Shown piece by piece: positions 1 through 9,555 of a DNA stretch of 64,000 bases (the stretch's first letter is position 1; each line of letters starts with the position of its first letter). Under the pieces are notes generated by a model that was not told the DNA's origin, searched no databases, and saw only the letters and a program-made list of their open reading frames with translations. This DNA comes from Helianthus annuus (lineage: Eukaryota > Streptophyta > Magnoliopsida > Asterales > Asteraceae): assembly GCF_002127325.2 (NCBI RefSeq), contig NC_035436.2, positions 27,091,854 through 27,155,853 on the forward strand, read 5' to 3'. Made by a program: the position numbers and the translations under genes.

Positions 1-2
1 TA

Positions 3-302
3 AGAGTAGTAATTCAGGGAATGGAATCTACTCTTAAAAAACCATTCAGAACTTATGGAGGAGAATATAAAAATTCTCCAGTTATGATTGCTCCGGCCCG
101 AAAATCACCAGATGCAGCGATAAAATTTTTAAATAGCAAGATTAATTTGTTAGAAACTGGTTCAGTCAGATCAAGTCCGGAGGCACAGTATAAAATTTGT
201 CAATATAGGAAACACCCTCCTGGAACCTGCCCATCATGTTCTCCTAATAAGACCAATATGAGTACCAACTCATCAAGGGATAGCCTAAATTCTAATGAAT
301 AG
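3..302 (+). pseudogene. Transactivator-like ORF, C-terminal fragment (V1)
   Basis: The reading frame is open from the window edge to the stop at 300-302 and matches the last 99 residues of the 397-aa ORF seen intact at 19777-20970. The C-terminus carries a C-x(5)-H-x(5)-C-x(2)-C cluster (Cys-Gln-Tyr ... Cys-Pro-Ser-Cys) and a Ser/Asn-rich tail. It lies directly upstream of the non-coding region, where ORF VI-type transactivator/viroplasmin genes sit in caulimoviruses. The function is inferred from position and weak resemblance. It is partial because the window starts here. Confidence 0.5.
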
Positions 303-1250
303 GCATTAAGCATAGATTAAAGGGTTTAAACATGTGAGTTTAAACACCTAAAAGAAGATTCTCTTCTAGATTTCTAACCGATACGTACAAAAACTTGGTA
401 TTGGAAAAAGTAAAGATAAGATTGACATAAATAAAGTGGGTAGACATGTCCATAAAGACAAAAGATGAAGGTCTTAAATGTCTAACTTCCCAAGGCAACT
501 TTGAAATAAGAGATGGGACACTTCAAGGCAAGCCATAAAGTCACCTAGCCAAGAGAAATGCAAAAGAGGACACGTATCTTGCAACAAGAAGACTCATCAT
601 GAATAAAGGCCTATAAAAAAGGGAAAAGAGAAGGAGGAGGGGCATCGGTCTTCACTCATGTCTTAGAATGTTTTCTTTGATGTAATAAAAGTCTTTTGTA
701 TTTTCAAGAGTGTTTAGAGTGTTTTTTTTATTTTCCCTTTTGTAAGATATTTCCCTTTGTAAGATTTCCACCATGGAATAAAAGTCTTTGATTTCCTTAT
801 AAATTCTGAGAGTGTTCATCTTTATTTAGAGATATTTTTCTCTTAATAAGAAAAATCCTCCAACCTCAAACTGTCTCTTTTTTTCCTTACACCGGAGGTA
901 GGAAACGAAACCAGGTTGTGCTGAATATTGCTGAAGGAGCCAAAGAGGAGTTACCTAAGACAACTTAGGTTTGGCCTGAAAGAGCCTAGTAAAAAGACTC
1001 TTGGTATAACCCGGCGATATCTTGGTCAAAACGGGAAAAAGGTACGGAAGCATGTTGGACCCTTTTTCTTTTTAATTTTGAAATATCACTAAATAATTGT
1101 TACTCTTAGTTTTTGTAAGGAAATAATTTACAAACAAAAGAAAATCTTAATTAAATTTTGTGATCTTTTTGATGATAATATAAATTTTAATCTCAAATTA
1201 AGGTGTGCTATGTCTTTTGATTTTTCTAAGATATAAATTAATTATACAAT
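303..1250 (+). promoter_or_regulatory. Viral non-coding region: pregenomic promoter, poly(A) signals, leader (V1)
   Basis: This 948-bp AT-rich region without a long ORF separates the last viral ORF from the first. A TATA box (TATAAAA, 612-618) suggests a 35S-type transcript start near 640-650. AATAAA signals lie at 684-689 and 777-782, shortly after the predicted start, as expected for a terminally redundant pararetroviral RNA. A long leader of about 600 nt follows, with a small hairpin (cctaag...cttagg, about 954-969). The same 948-bp block occurs at 6149-7096, 17198-18145 and 18829-19776 on the other strand. Promoter function is inferred from position and motifs. Confidence 0.7.
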
Positions 1251-1664
1251 ATGTGGATAATAAAAATAACAACTATAGGAACTTTTGATATCTTTTTAAA
1301 CTATTTTGATAATTGCCTACATGAAGTAACGATTTTGAACCGACAAAATATTTCGGCTACTACCACCCAAAATGGTATCAGAGCCACCGATATTTCTTTT
1401 GCGGGGGCTCTACAACTACGCCAACAAATACTAGAAACTGATTTTGACAAATTAATTTACTTAAACATAAAATTGATTGATAATGAAATTAGACTTATTA
1501 AGCTAAATACCCAAACTAATTTTATTGCAAGTGAAGTTTTGAGCACAAATACTGATTTTGATGATGATTATATTTCTGATGAAGATTTTAATTTTAGTCA
1601 CTATGAATGGACAAGTTCTGATTTTACTTATGATGATACTGATTGGCAATATAGTTCTTCTTAA
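1251..1664 (+). CDS. Viral ORF137, unknown function (V1)
   Basis: This 137-codon ORF is the first after the non-coding region. I do not recognise the protein. It is acidic towards its C-terminus (Asp/Glu, Tyr and Ser-rich last 40 residues) with no membrane segment or zinc motif. The tRNA-Met primer-binding sequence lies inside it, 122 nt after the ATG, so translation may start elsewhere in the real virus. Its stop overlaps the next ORF's ATG (TAATG at 1662-1666), suggesting coupled or polycistronic translation. The identical ORF lies at 5735-6148 (-). Confidence 0.6.
   Translation: MWIIKITTIGTFDIFLNYFDNCLHEVTILNRQNISATTTQNGIRATDISFAGALQLRQQILETDFDKLIYLNIKLIDNEIRLIKLNTQTNFIASEVLSTNTDFDDDYISDEDFNFSHYEWTSSDFTYDDTDWQYSSS
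1373..1386 (+). promoter_or_regulatory. tRNA-Met primer-binding site (V1)
   Basis: TGGTATCAGAGCCA matches the sequence complementary to the 3' end of plant initiator tRNA-Met, the minus-strand primer site of Caulimoviridae. It lies inside ORF137, about 755 nt downstream of the TATA box. Confidence 0.9.
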
Positions 1665-1915
1665 TGGAAAACAAAAATTTTAATAAATTAAAAGAAGGTG
1701 AAAATTCTTTAAAAATAGATAAAGATATAATAGAAATACAAAAAACAATTATTTTTTATGGAGATAAAATAATATTTAGACTAGATAAAATTATGGAATT
1801 ACTTCAATCTGCCTATCCTAGTAGGAAAGATAAAGAAACAATAACTAATTTACAAGACCCTTTAGTTCAACTTTTGCAAAATATGAAGATACCTAAAGGT
1901 TATAAAAACAATTAA
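1664..1915 (+). CDS. Viral ORF83, small coiled-coil-like protein (V1)
   Basis: This 83-codon ORF starts within the stop codon of ORF137 and ends 1 nt before the coat protein ATG. The product is Lys/Ile/Glu-rich with a probable helical, coiled-coil-like centre (about residues 20-50) and a short basic tail. Its size and position recall the small virion-associated or transmission proteins of caulimovirids, but I see no diagnostic motif, so function is unassigned. An identical ORF lies at 5484-5735 (-). Confidence 0.6.
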   Translation: MENKNFNKLKEGENSLKIDKDIIEIQKTIIFYGDKIIFRLDKIMELLQSAYPSRKDKETITNLQDPLVQLLQNMKIPKGYKNN

Positions 1916-1916
1916 A

Positions 1917-2422
1917 ATGAATTCAGATACGGAAAGTGAAAATAATATAATTCCTAAGTTAGACGATTCTGAAATAGAAAATTTAACAACAAAAATAGGG
2001 GATATGGAATTAAATGATAATTTCATCAATATTAAAACTCAAGAAAATTTTAATATAAATGATACAGCTAGTACAAGCACTAGATTACCAATAAGAAATG
2101 AATCTCAAAGACCATCCCTAGGATACGCCGCTATAAAATCAACAATAAGACAGGAAGATAATTATAGACCTTATCCTTCAATGAAGAATGAACCAATAAA
2201 TCCTTTTGGAATATATTTAGATTTAGATTGTGTTAATAACACGGAAGAAGCAATTGATAAATGGGAAACCGCTTTTAGAATAGTCGTTTCTGTTAATAAA
2301 ATGGATATTGAAACAATAAAAGGATTTTTAGAAAGAACCCTATTAAATAGTGCTTTAAGATATTGGCAAAATATAAGTCCTGATGCTAAACAATATATAT
2401 TTAATTCAGATGAAGATTTGGC
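1917..2422 (+). pseudogene. Coat protein N-terminal fragment (V1), truncated at junction
   Basis: The first ~168 codons match the coat protein ORF at 4171-5482. They include an acidic N-terminus and the conserved region with 'RYWQNISPDAKQYIF'. At about 2422 viral coat sequence (gatttggcca) joins sequence from the protease-RT linker on the opposite strand (gcttgcgcg), and the frame then runs into a stop at 2439-2441. It is therefore a truncated gene without the zinc finger. Confidence 0.75.
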
Positions 2423-2868
2423 CAGCTTGCGCGTGTTGTAAAGTTAATTGGAAATTTTCTTCCATATGCATTTTTTATTCTTTTAACTACTATCAAATGA
2501 TGACATGGTGTTTTTAGTATAATTTGGTAGGCTACTATATCAAAAGTAATTTTGTTAAATCTTTCTAAAAAATCATTTCCTAATAATACATCTGATCCAG
2601 AATTATAAAAGTAAAATGGTGGACATTTAACCATGTATGATCCAATTATTATTATTGGATTTTTTATTCCTCTTTTTAAGGGAACTATAGTTTTTGAAAA
2701 GCTAACTCCATTACATGGTGTTAAATCCTCATGATATTCCTTTGGAAAACAATCTGGTTTACATATACACAATCCTGAGCCACTATCTATATAAGCAGCA
2801 AAGTATTCAGCTTTGTAATCTTTATAAGTAATACCTATTGGGATGTATATGCTTTTAGGGCTTGTCAT
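2423..2868 (-). pseudogene. Viral aspartic protease, start of pol ORF (V2), truncated
   Basis: This is the N-terminal part of the protease-RT ORF. A retropepsin-type active site Asp-Ser-Gly lies at residues 28-30 (2779-2787), and the second hallmark 'DVLLGNDFLERF' lies near residue 95. The ATG overlaps the movement protein stop (ATGA, 2865-2868). The ORF is cut at about 2423, after residue ~148, by the V1/V2 junction, so it is separated from its RT by the whole rearrangement. Confidence 0.8.
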
Positions 2869-4178
2869 TTAGGTATGTAAATCATTTTGCCATTGTATGT
2901 AATTTTTAATCCATAGGAGGTTATTTGATATGGTTTTACATTTTCTAAGAAAGTTAATCCTAACATTATTTCTAATGAATCGTTTTCATCTTCATTACCT
3001 ATTAAGAGTCTTAAAGGAATTTTTTCTTCTCCAAACTTTATTATGGTTTCTACAGCTTCATTAATTTCATGTAGTTCACCATTAAAGTTTGTGTATTGAT
3101 TGGGTTCTTCTAATGGATATTTTTGTAAGTATTTACAAATTTTATGGTTTATATAATTCCCATTAGCACCTGTATCTATTAGCATATTTACTGCCGAAAA
3201 TCTTTTTCCATTGAAATATTCTCCTTGAATTTTGTAATTCCTTACATTATCTTCTTTTTCACTAATTACATCATTATATCTACTTGAATTAGTTATTCTT
3301 AGAGGATAACTTATTACCTCTTTGTTTGAGAACAACAATCTAGGGGTTATCTGGTTAGAAGACATCATTGGTTTATCTCGTAAATCAAGACTTAAAGGTC
3401 TTGAATCTATTTCTTCTATTTTAGGTAAGGTCGGTATTTGTATTTGACAAACATCGTTAAACAAATAAGGAAAATCAATAGTGTCTTTTATACTAAAACA
3501 TTCAGAATGATGAGTATTTGACACTGCATAAGAAATAGCATATGTAATAGAATAAGGTCTATTTTGTTGTTTAAAGAAATCTTTTCTCTTAAAATCTTGT
3601 AATAGACTTAAGGTTTTATCAAAATCTTTATCTTGAATATTATAGGAAATTCTAGGATAGATATTAAATTTCAGTTTTCCATATTGTAAATTTCCTCTTA
3701 ATATTCCAAGGCATGCTTCTTCTCTATTTTGTATTCTATTATCCATAACAGCTAATTCTATAGGGGTATCTATACCTTCTTTAAAGGTGGATTTTATTAT
3801 TATTTGGATAGCTCCTACATGTACCCATCCCAAAGTGTTTCTTATTTCTGGTTTTATCTTTTGTAATTTTTCTTGGATATCTTTTTTAGATAATAAAGGT
3901 ATCATAACTTTGTTAGATGTTATGTTAATATCTAAAGCCCTTTCTTGAATATTTAGCCCATAATATAAATGATGATCTCTAGGTTTTATTCCTAGTTTTT
4001 GTAAAGTATTCATTTTAAATCCTGAATGGTTTGATAATGAGAAATTTTCATGTTGTATTTGTTTAAGTTTTTTCTTATCTATTAATACTTCTTGTTTATA
4101 TTCTCCAAATTGTTCATTTTGGCAATCAATTATATCATCATCTATTTTACTAGTGGTGGCTATATCTAATCTATTCAT
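2865..4178 (-). CDS. Viral movement protein with C-terminal retropepsin-like domain (V2)
   Basis: This 437-codon ORF is uninterrupted. Residues ~90-240 show the 30K-superfamily movement-protein pattern of caulimovirids ('LGWVHVGAIQI', then 'GIDTPIELAVMDNRI', then 'GNLQYGKLKFNIYP'). Such proteins move virus between cells via plasmodesmata. Residues ~315-437 look like a second aspartic protease: Asp-Thr-Gly-Ala-Asn at 335-339 (3162-3176) and a downstream 'IMLGLTFLE' hallmark. The genuine pol protease with its own DSG follows in the next ORF. The start overlaps the coat protein stop by 8 nt and the stop overlaps the protease ATG by 4 nt. Whether the C-terminal domain is catalytic is not shown. 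Confidence 0.8.
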   Translation of the reverse strand: MNRLDIATTSKIDDDIIDCQNEQFGEYKQEVLIDKKKLKQIQHENFSLSNHSGFKMNTLQKLGIKPRDHHLYYGLNIQERALDINITSNKVMIPLLSKKDIQEKLQKIKPEIRNTLGWVHVGAIQIIIKSTFKEGIDTPIELAVMDNRIQNREEACLGILRGNLQYGKLKFNIYPRISYNIQDKDFDKTLSLLQDFKRKDFFKQQNRPYSITYAISYAVSNTHHSECFSIKDTIDFPYLFNDVCQIQIPTLPKIEEIDSRPLSLDLRDKPMMSSNQITPRLLFSNKEVISYPLRITNSSRYNDVISEKEDNVRNYKIQGEYFNGKRFSAVNMLIDTGANGNYINHKICKYLQKYPLEEPNQYTNFNGELHEINEAVETIIKFGEEKIPLRLLIGNEDENDSLEIMLGLTFLENVKPYQITSYGLKITYNGKMIYIPK

Positions 4179-5482
4179 CTTCGGATGATGTGTATTCTGT
4201 TTCGGTTAATATAAATATGCTTTCATCAGAATCTTCATTATGAAAATCATTAATTTGTATAAATTCTCCTTCATTCATCATTTTTTCAATGTCTTCATCT
4301 ATTTCAAAGATCTTGAGATTTTTATTAAATTTCTTAGGACATTTATTTGCATAATGTCCTTCTTCATGACAAAGAAAACACCTACACTTTTTAGGACTTT
4401 GCTTTCTTTTATATGTAGGTTTAAAAGTCTTTTTATATCCTTTTCTTTTATAAAACTTGGTCTTGCGTTTTTTGAAAAATCTTTTTTCTAAAATGAGTCC
4501 TTTTCTTATATTTTCTTTTTATCTTTCCATAATAATAAGAACTATCACAACCTATCATTAAAGGCATTTTTGGGTTGCTACAACATAAAGATATTTTTCT
4601 TTTTAATCCTTTGCTCAATTTAGCTAATATTGCATCCCCACACCACTCGCTTAATTTGTCTCTGACATGTGTTATTCTTTTTCCTAAGGTATCTGATGTT
4701 CCTGGGTTATAAGTATTTATTAGTTTTTGTCCCCAAGGATCAGGTATTTTTGCAAAAAATAAGGGTAAATAATTACCCGTATCAGGTACTTGATTATAGA
4801 CATGGTAATAATAATCTTGAAAAACACAAATATATCTATCAATTTCACAAATATCACATAATTGTAATCTTAGTAAAGCTGTTAAATATTTTTGTATAGT
4901 TGCTGGGTCTCTTATTATATTACCTTCTCCACAAAACTCTAATCTAAAAGCCTCTACGGCTCTTGTTATTATGTTGGCCAAATCTTCATCTGAATTAAAT
5001 ATATATTGTTTAGCATCAGGACTTATATTTTGCCAATATCTTAAAGCACTATTTAATAGGGTTCTTTCTAAAAATCCTTTTATTGTTTCAATATCCATTT
5101 TATTAACAGAAACGGCTATTCTAAAAGCGGTTTCCCATTTATCAATTGCTTCTTCCGTGTTATTAACACAATCTAAATCTAAATATATTCCAAAAGGATT
5201 TATTGGTTCATTCTTCATTGAAGGATAAGGTCTATAATTATCTTCCTGTCTTATTGTTGATTTTATAGCGGCGTATCCTAGGGATGGTCTTTGAGATTCA
5301 TTTCTTATTGGTAATCTAGTGCTTGTACTAGCTGTATCATTTATATTAAAATTTTCTTGAGTTTTAATATTGATGAAATTATCATTTAATTCCATATCCC
5401 CTATTTTTGTTGTTAAATTTTCTATTTCAGAATCGTCTAACTTAGGAATTATATTATTTTCACTTTCCGTATCTGAATTCAT
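4171..5482 (-). pseudogene. Viral coat protein with CCHC finger, frameshifted (V2)
   Basis: The N-terminal 320 or so codons are open, with an acidic N-terminus, a conserved capsid core (residues ~90-280) and a Lys/Arg-rich stretch. The frame then ends at 4448. The C-terminal part continues in another frame (about 4171-4490) after an apparent indel in an A-rich run. That part is basic, then carries a zinc knuckle C-x2-C-x4-H-x4-C (about 4337-4386) and an acidic tail. This basic-CCHC-acidic layout is typical of caulimovirid coat proteins. The stop overlaps the movement protein start. Confidence 0.8.
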
Positions 5483-5483
5483 T

Positions 5484-5735
5484 TTAATTGTTTTTATAAC
5501 CTTTAGGTATCTTCATATTTTGCAAAAGTTGAACTAAAGGGTCTTGTAAATTAGTTATTGTTTCTTTATCTTTCCTACTAGGATAGGCAGATTGAAGTAA
5601 TTCCATAATTTTATCTAGTCTAAATATTATTTTATCTCCATAAAAAATAATTGTTTTTTGTATTTCTATTATATCTTTATCTATTTTTAAAGAATTTTCA
5701 CCTTCTTTTAATTTATTAAAATTTTTGTTTTCCAT
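5484..5735 (-). CDS. Viral ORF83 (V2)
   Basis: The 83-codon ORF is identical in translation to that at 1664-1915. It starts in the stop of ORF137 and ends 1 nt before the coat protein ATG. The predicted product is small, charged and helical. Function is unknown; a virion-associated or transmission-factor role is only suggested by position. Confidence 0.6.
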   Translation of the reverse strand: MENKNFNKLKEGENSLKIDKDIIEIQKTIIFYGDKIIFRLDKIMELLQSAYPSRKDKETITNLQDPLVQLLQNMKIPKGYKNN

Positions 5736-6148
5736 TAAGAAGAACTATATTGCCAATCAGTATCATCATAAGTAAAATCAGAACTTGTCCATTCATAGTG
5801 ACTAAAATTAAAATCTTCATCAGAAATATAATCATCATCAAAATCAGTATTTGTGCTCAAAACTTCACTTGCAATAAAATTAGTTTGGGTATTTAGCTTA
5901 ATAAGTCTAATTTCATTATCAATCAATTTTATGTTTAAGTAAATTAATTTGTCAAAATCAGTTTCTAGTATTTGTTGGCGTAGTTGTAGAGCCCCCGCAA
6001 AAGAAATATCGGTGGCTCTGATACCATTTTGGGTGGTAGTAGCCGAAATATTTTGTCGGTTCAAAATCGTTACTTCATGTAGGCAATTATCAAAATAGTT
6101 TAAAAAGATATCAAAAGTTCCTATAGTTGTTATTTTTATTATCCACAT
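5735..6148 (-). CDS. Viral ORF137 (V2)
   Basis: The 137-codon ORF is identical in translation to that at 1251-1664, with an acidic, tyrosine-containing C-terminus. The primer-binding site at 6013-6026 is embedded in it. Function is unknown. Confidence 0.6.
   Translation of the reverse strand: MWIIKITTIGTFDIFLNYFDNCLHEVTILNRQNISATTTQNGIRATDISFAGALQLRQQILETDFDKLIYLNIKLIDNEIRLIKLNTQTNFIASEVLSTNTDFDDDYISDEDFNFSHYEWTSSDFTYDDTDWQYSSS
6013..6026 (-). promoter_or_regulatory. tRNA-Met primer-binding site (V2)
   Basis: The minus strand reads TGGTATCAGAGCCA, the caulimovirid minus-strand DNA start site, inside ORF137. Another copy lies at 17062-17075 in V3a. It is missing from V3, whose ORF137 is cut before this point. 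Confidence 0.9.
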
Positions 6149-7096
6149 ATTGTATAATTAATTTATATCTTAGAAAAATCAAAAGACACAGCACACCTTA
6201 ATTTGAGATTAAAATTTATATTATCATCAAAAAGATCACAAAATTTAATTAAGATTTTCTTTTGTTTGTAAAATATTTCCTTACAAAAACTAAGAGTAAC
6301 AATTATTTAGTGATATTTCAAAATTAAAAAGAAAAAGGGTCCAACATGCTTCCGTACCTTTTTCCCGTTTTGACCAAGATATCGCCGGGTTATACCAAGA
6401 GTCTTTTTACTAGGCTCTTTCAGGCCAAACCTAAGTTGTCTTAGGTAACTCCTCTTTGGCTCCTTCAGCAATATTCAGCACAACCTGGTTTCGTTTCCTA
6501 CCTCCGGTGTAAGGAAAAAAAGAGACAGTTTGAGGTTGGAGGATTTTTCTTATTAAGAGAAAAATATCTCTAAATAAAGATGAACACTCTCAGAATTTAT
6601 AAGGAAATCAAAGACTTTTATTCCATGGTGGAAATCTTACAAAGGGAAATATCTTACAAAAGGGAAAATAAAAAAAACACTCTAAACACTCTTGAAAATA
6701 CAAAAGACTTTTATTACATCAAAGAAAACATTCTAAGACATGAGTGAAGACCGATGCCCCTCCTCCTTCTCTTTTCCCTTTTTTATAGGCCTTTATTCAT
6801 GATGAGTCTTCTTGTTGCAAGATACGTGTCCTCTTTTGCATTTCTCTTGGCTAGGTGACTTTATGGCTTGCCTTGAAGTGTCCCATCTCTTATTTCAAAG
6901 TTGCCTTGGGAAGTTAGACATTTAAGACCTGCATCTTTTGTCTTTATGGACATGTCTACCCACTTTATTTATGTCAATCTTATCTTTACTTTTTCCAATA
7001 CCAAGTTTTTGTACGTATCGGTTAGAAATCTAGAAGAGAATCTTCTTTTAGGTGTTTAAACTCACATGTTTAAACCCTTTAATCTATGCTTAATGC
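6149..7096 (-). promoter_or_regulatory. Viral non-coding region with promoter (V2)
   Basis: This is the 948-bp block on the minus strand, with TATAAAA at 6781-6787 and downstream AATAAA signals as in V1. By eye about four single-base differences from V1 are visible, one of them in the leader just before the first ORF. Confidence 0.7.
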
Positions 7097-8290
7097 CTAT
7101 TCATTAGAATTTAGGCTATCCCTTGATGAGTTGGTACTCATATTGGTCTTATTAAGAGAACATGATGGGCAGGTTCCAGGAGGGTGTTTCCTATATTGAC
7201 AAATTTTATACTGTGCCTCCGGACTTGATCTGACTGAACCAGTTTCTAACAAATTAATCTTGCTATTTAAAAATTTTATCGCTGCATCTGGTGATTTTCG
7301 GGCCGGAGCAATCATAACTGGAGAATTTTTATATTCTCCTCCATAAGTTCTGAATGGTTTTTTAAGAGTAGATTCCATTCCCTGAATTACTACTCTTATC
7401 CCAATAGCCCTTCTGTAGTGAATATCATTTTCATTAAAGTTTGTAAATTCTTTTCTTTTGGAATCGATTTTGCAGGAAAATGCTTGACATTTTTCAAGAT
7501 GTATAAAATGATAAGCAGGGTAATAGTAATCATTGAAAAAATCTGGTCCTGCAGATAAAAACTTTAGAGCTAAAGTATCTCTAGGGGTCATGGTTGGGTT
7601 ATTTTGATAACAATTTTTCACTGAAGTTATGACCCATCTTGGTAAATCTGATAATTCAGGAAAATCAGGTGAGGTAAGATAAATCATGTTTATGGCACCA
7701 AAATCGTACCAATATCTGATCTCATCTGCTGGTGATCCTTGCAGATAATTTAATCTAGGGTATACCCCTGTGAAATCAACATACCTTGACTCAGTTTGAG
7801 CAAGGCTGTATAGTTCTATCATTTTATTCCTTTGTCTAGCAACAGGATCTAATAAAAAAGGTTGTTGTTGGGGAGGAATCTGTGGTTGGAGAACTTTTCC
7901 AAAAGTGGTTGTTTTATCTGAATGAGGTTTAAAAGAAAATTTTTCTCTTACCTCTTCTTCAATGTCTGGAGCATTTTCCATCACATGATCTCCAGAAGAA
8001 GTAGATGGAATATCTGTTTTTTCTAAAACAAATGACATATCTACTTTTTCTATCATTTGATGTTTTATCATAAGCTTCATCTTCATACTATCGAACTCAT
8101 ACATAGTAACTTTGTTACTTATCATCCTGAAGTGGCTTTTCACAAGATTTTTTATTTCTGCAATATGTTCAGGAATGGTTTCGATTATATCTATGAGTTC
8201 TCCCATATCGGTTGCAATTTCTTTAATTGCTTGTATCTGTTCGTCCATCATCTTTAGACGGCTATCAAGTTGTTATCCTAACTCTTCCAT
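7097..8290 (-). pseudogene. Transactivator-like ORF with early stop (V2)
   Basis: It is collinear with the intact 397-codon ORF at 19777-20970, but codon 6 is TAA (8273-8275) where V3 has a Gln codon. An in-frame ATG at 8249-8251 could still give a 384-aa protein lacking the first 13 residues. The N-terminal third is helical/coiled-coil-like, a Ser/Pro-rich linker follows, and the C-terminal half is globular ('RYWYDFGAINMIYLTSPDF'). Position after RT and before the non-coding region suggests an ORF VI-type translational transactivator/viroplasmin. Confidence 0.6.
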
Positions 8291-9555
8291 CTCTAGTCAA
8301 GAAATCTGCCAAAACATTTTTATCAGATTTTATTATTTCAATATCAAAATTATATTCAGATAAAAGGGTTTGCCATCTTATGAGCCTTTTATACTCAGGT
8401 TTAGAAGGCAAATTATTCTTTATAAAAGCTTTTACCTGGGTATTATCAGTTCTTAAAAGAAATTTGTTAGGTAATAGGAAATAATAAAACTTTTGGCAGC
8501 TTCTAATAACTGCTAGTAATTCTTTTTCATTAATATGATATCTTGTTTCAGTGTCACTAAAAGTCCCTGAACAATATCTACAAATGCTTTCACCAATTTT
8601 TCTTCTTCAGAGTTATAATCTATCCTTTTAAGTATCCCACTCCAATAATATTCTGAAGCATCAGTTTCTAAAATTAAATCATCATTTTCTTTGGGTAATT
8701 GTAATTTTGGTAACCTTTTACAATATTCTTTTATCTTTTTTACTTGTTCTTCTAGACCTTTATCAAAAGTAAATACTTTATCCTTTTTAAGAAGAGCTTG
8801 AAAGGGTCTTCTTAAAGCTGCAAGATTTTCTATAAAATCAGAAGCATAATTTAATATCCCAAGAAAACTTTGAACTTGTTTTTTATCAGTCAATTTATTT
8901 GGGAAGGCAGTTATTTTTTCCAAAATATGGCTTTGAAGTTCTATCCCCTGGCCATCTATCTTCATTCCCAAAAAATCTATAGTTTCTTGTAACAAACTAG
9001 TTTTTTTTTTTCTGAAAGAGTTAATCCATGTTTCATACATAAATCTGTAAAAATGTCAAGATGTTTTAAATGTGAATTAATATCATCTGATAGAATTAGG
9101 ATATCATCTATATATACAAAAATAAAGTCATAGTTTCGAAATATAATATCCATTTTTCTTTGAAATATTTGAGGAGCATTTTTTAATCCAAAAGGCATTA
9201 CAAGCCATTCATATTGCCCTTGAGGAGTAGAAAATGCTGTGTAGGCAATACTATCAGGATGCATTTTTATTTGCCAAAATCCACTTTTGCAATCAAATTT
9301 TGAAAATATCTTTTTGTTTCTAGTCGAATTTATTAAACTTTCCTTATGAGGTAGAAAATACCCATCAAATACAGTGTTATCATTTAATTTCTTATAATTT
9401 ATTACCATTCTAGGTTTACCTCTTGTAACCTCAGCGTGTTTTCTTACTAAGAAGGCAGGAGAGCTGTGTGGGCTATGACTAGCTCTGATCAACTTTAAAT
9501 CTAGGAGTTCTTTTATCTGGGACCTAAATTCTTTTTGGTCTTCTGGATTGTATCT
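8265..9555 (-). pseudogene. Viral reverse transcriptase-RNase H, frameshifted (V2)
   Basis: RT is recognisable by 'GKPRMVINYKKLN', 'SKFDCKSGFWQIKM', 'MPFGLKNAPQIFQ' and the catalytic Tyr-Ile-Asp-Asp at 9103-9114. The frame is broken by extra T residues in a run at 9001-9011 (11 T, versus 9 in V3) and by a lost base near 8600. The RNase H segment therefore lies in other frames. The end overlaps the transactivator-like ORF by 26 nt. The upstream end is split by the Athila-like insertion at 9555; the rest of the linker is at 16449-16687. Confidence 0.85.

Larger units (their letters stand above)
1..2422 (+). mobile_element. Endogenous caulimovirid copy V1 (partial)
   Basis: This is a partial integrated plant pararetrovirus genome on the plus strand. 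It runs from the end of the transactivator-like ORF through the 948-bp non-coding region, two small ORFs and the N-terminal half of the coat protein. It stops abruptly at about 2422, where the sequence switches to minus-strand protease sequence of copy V2. The whole block is repeated in inverted orientation at about 4976-7397 with roughly five differences seen by eye. It begins outside the window. The family call rests on homologous gene content in V2 and V3 (30K movement protein, DSG protease, YIDD reverse transcriptase) and the tRNA-Met primer site. Confidence 0.85.
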
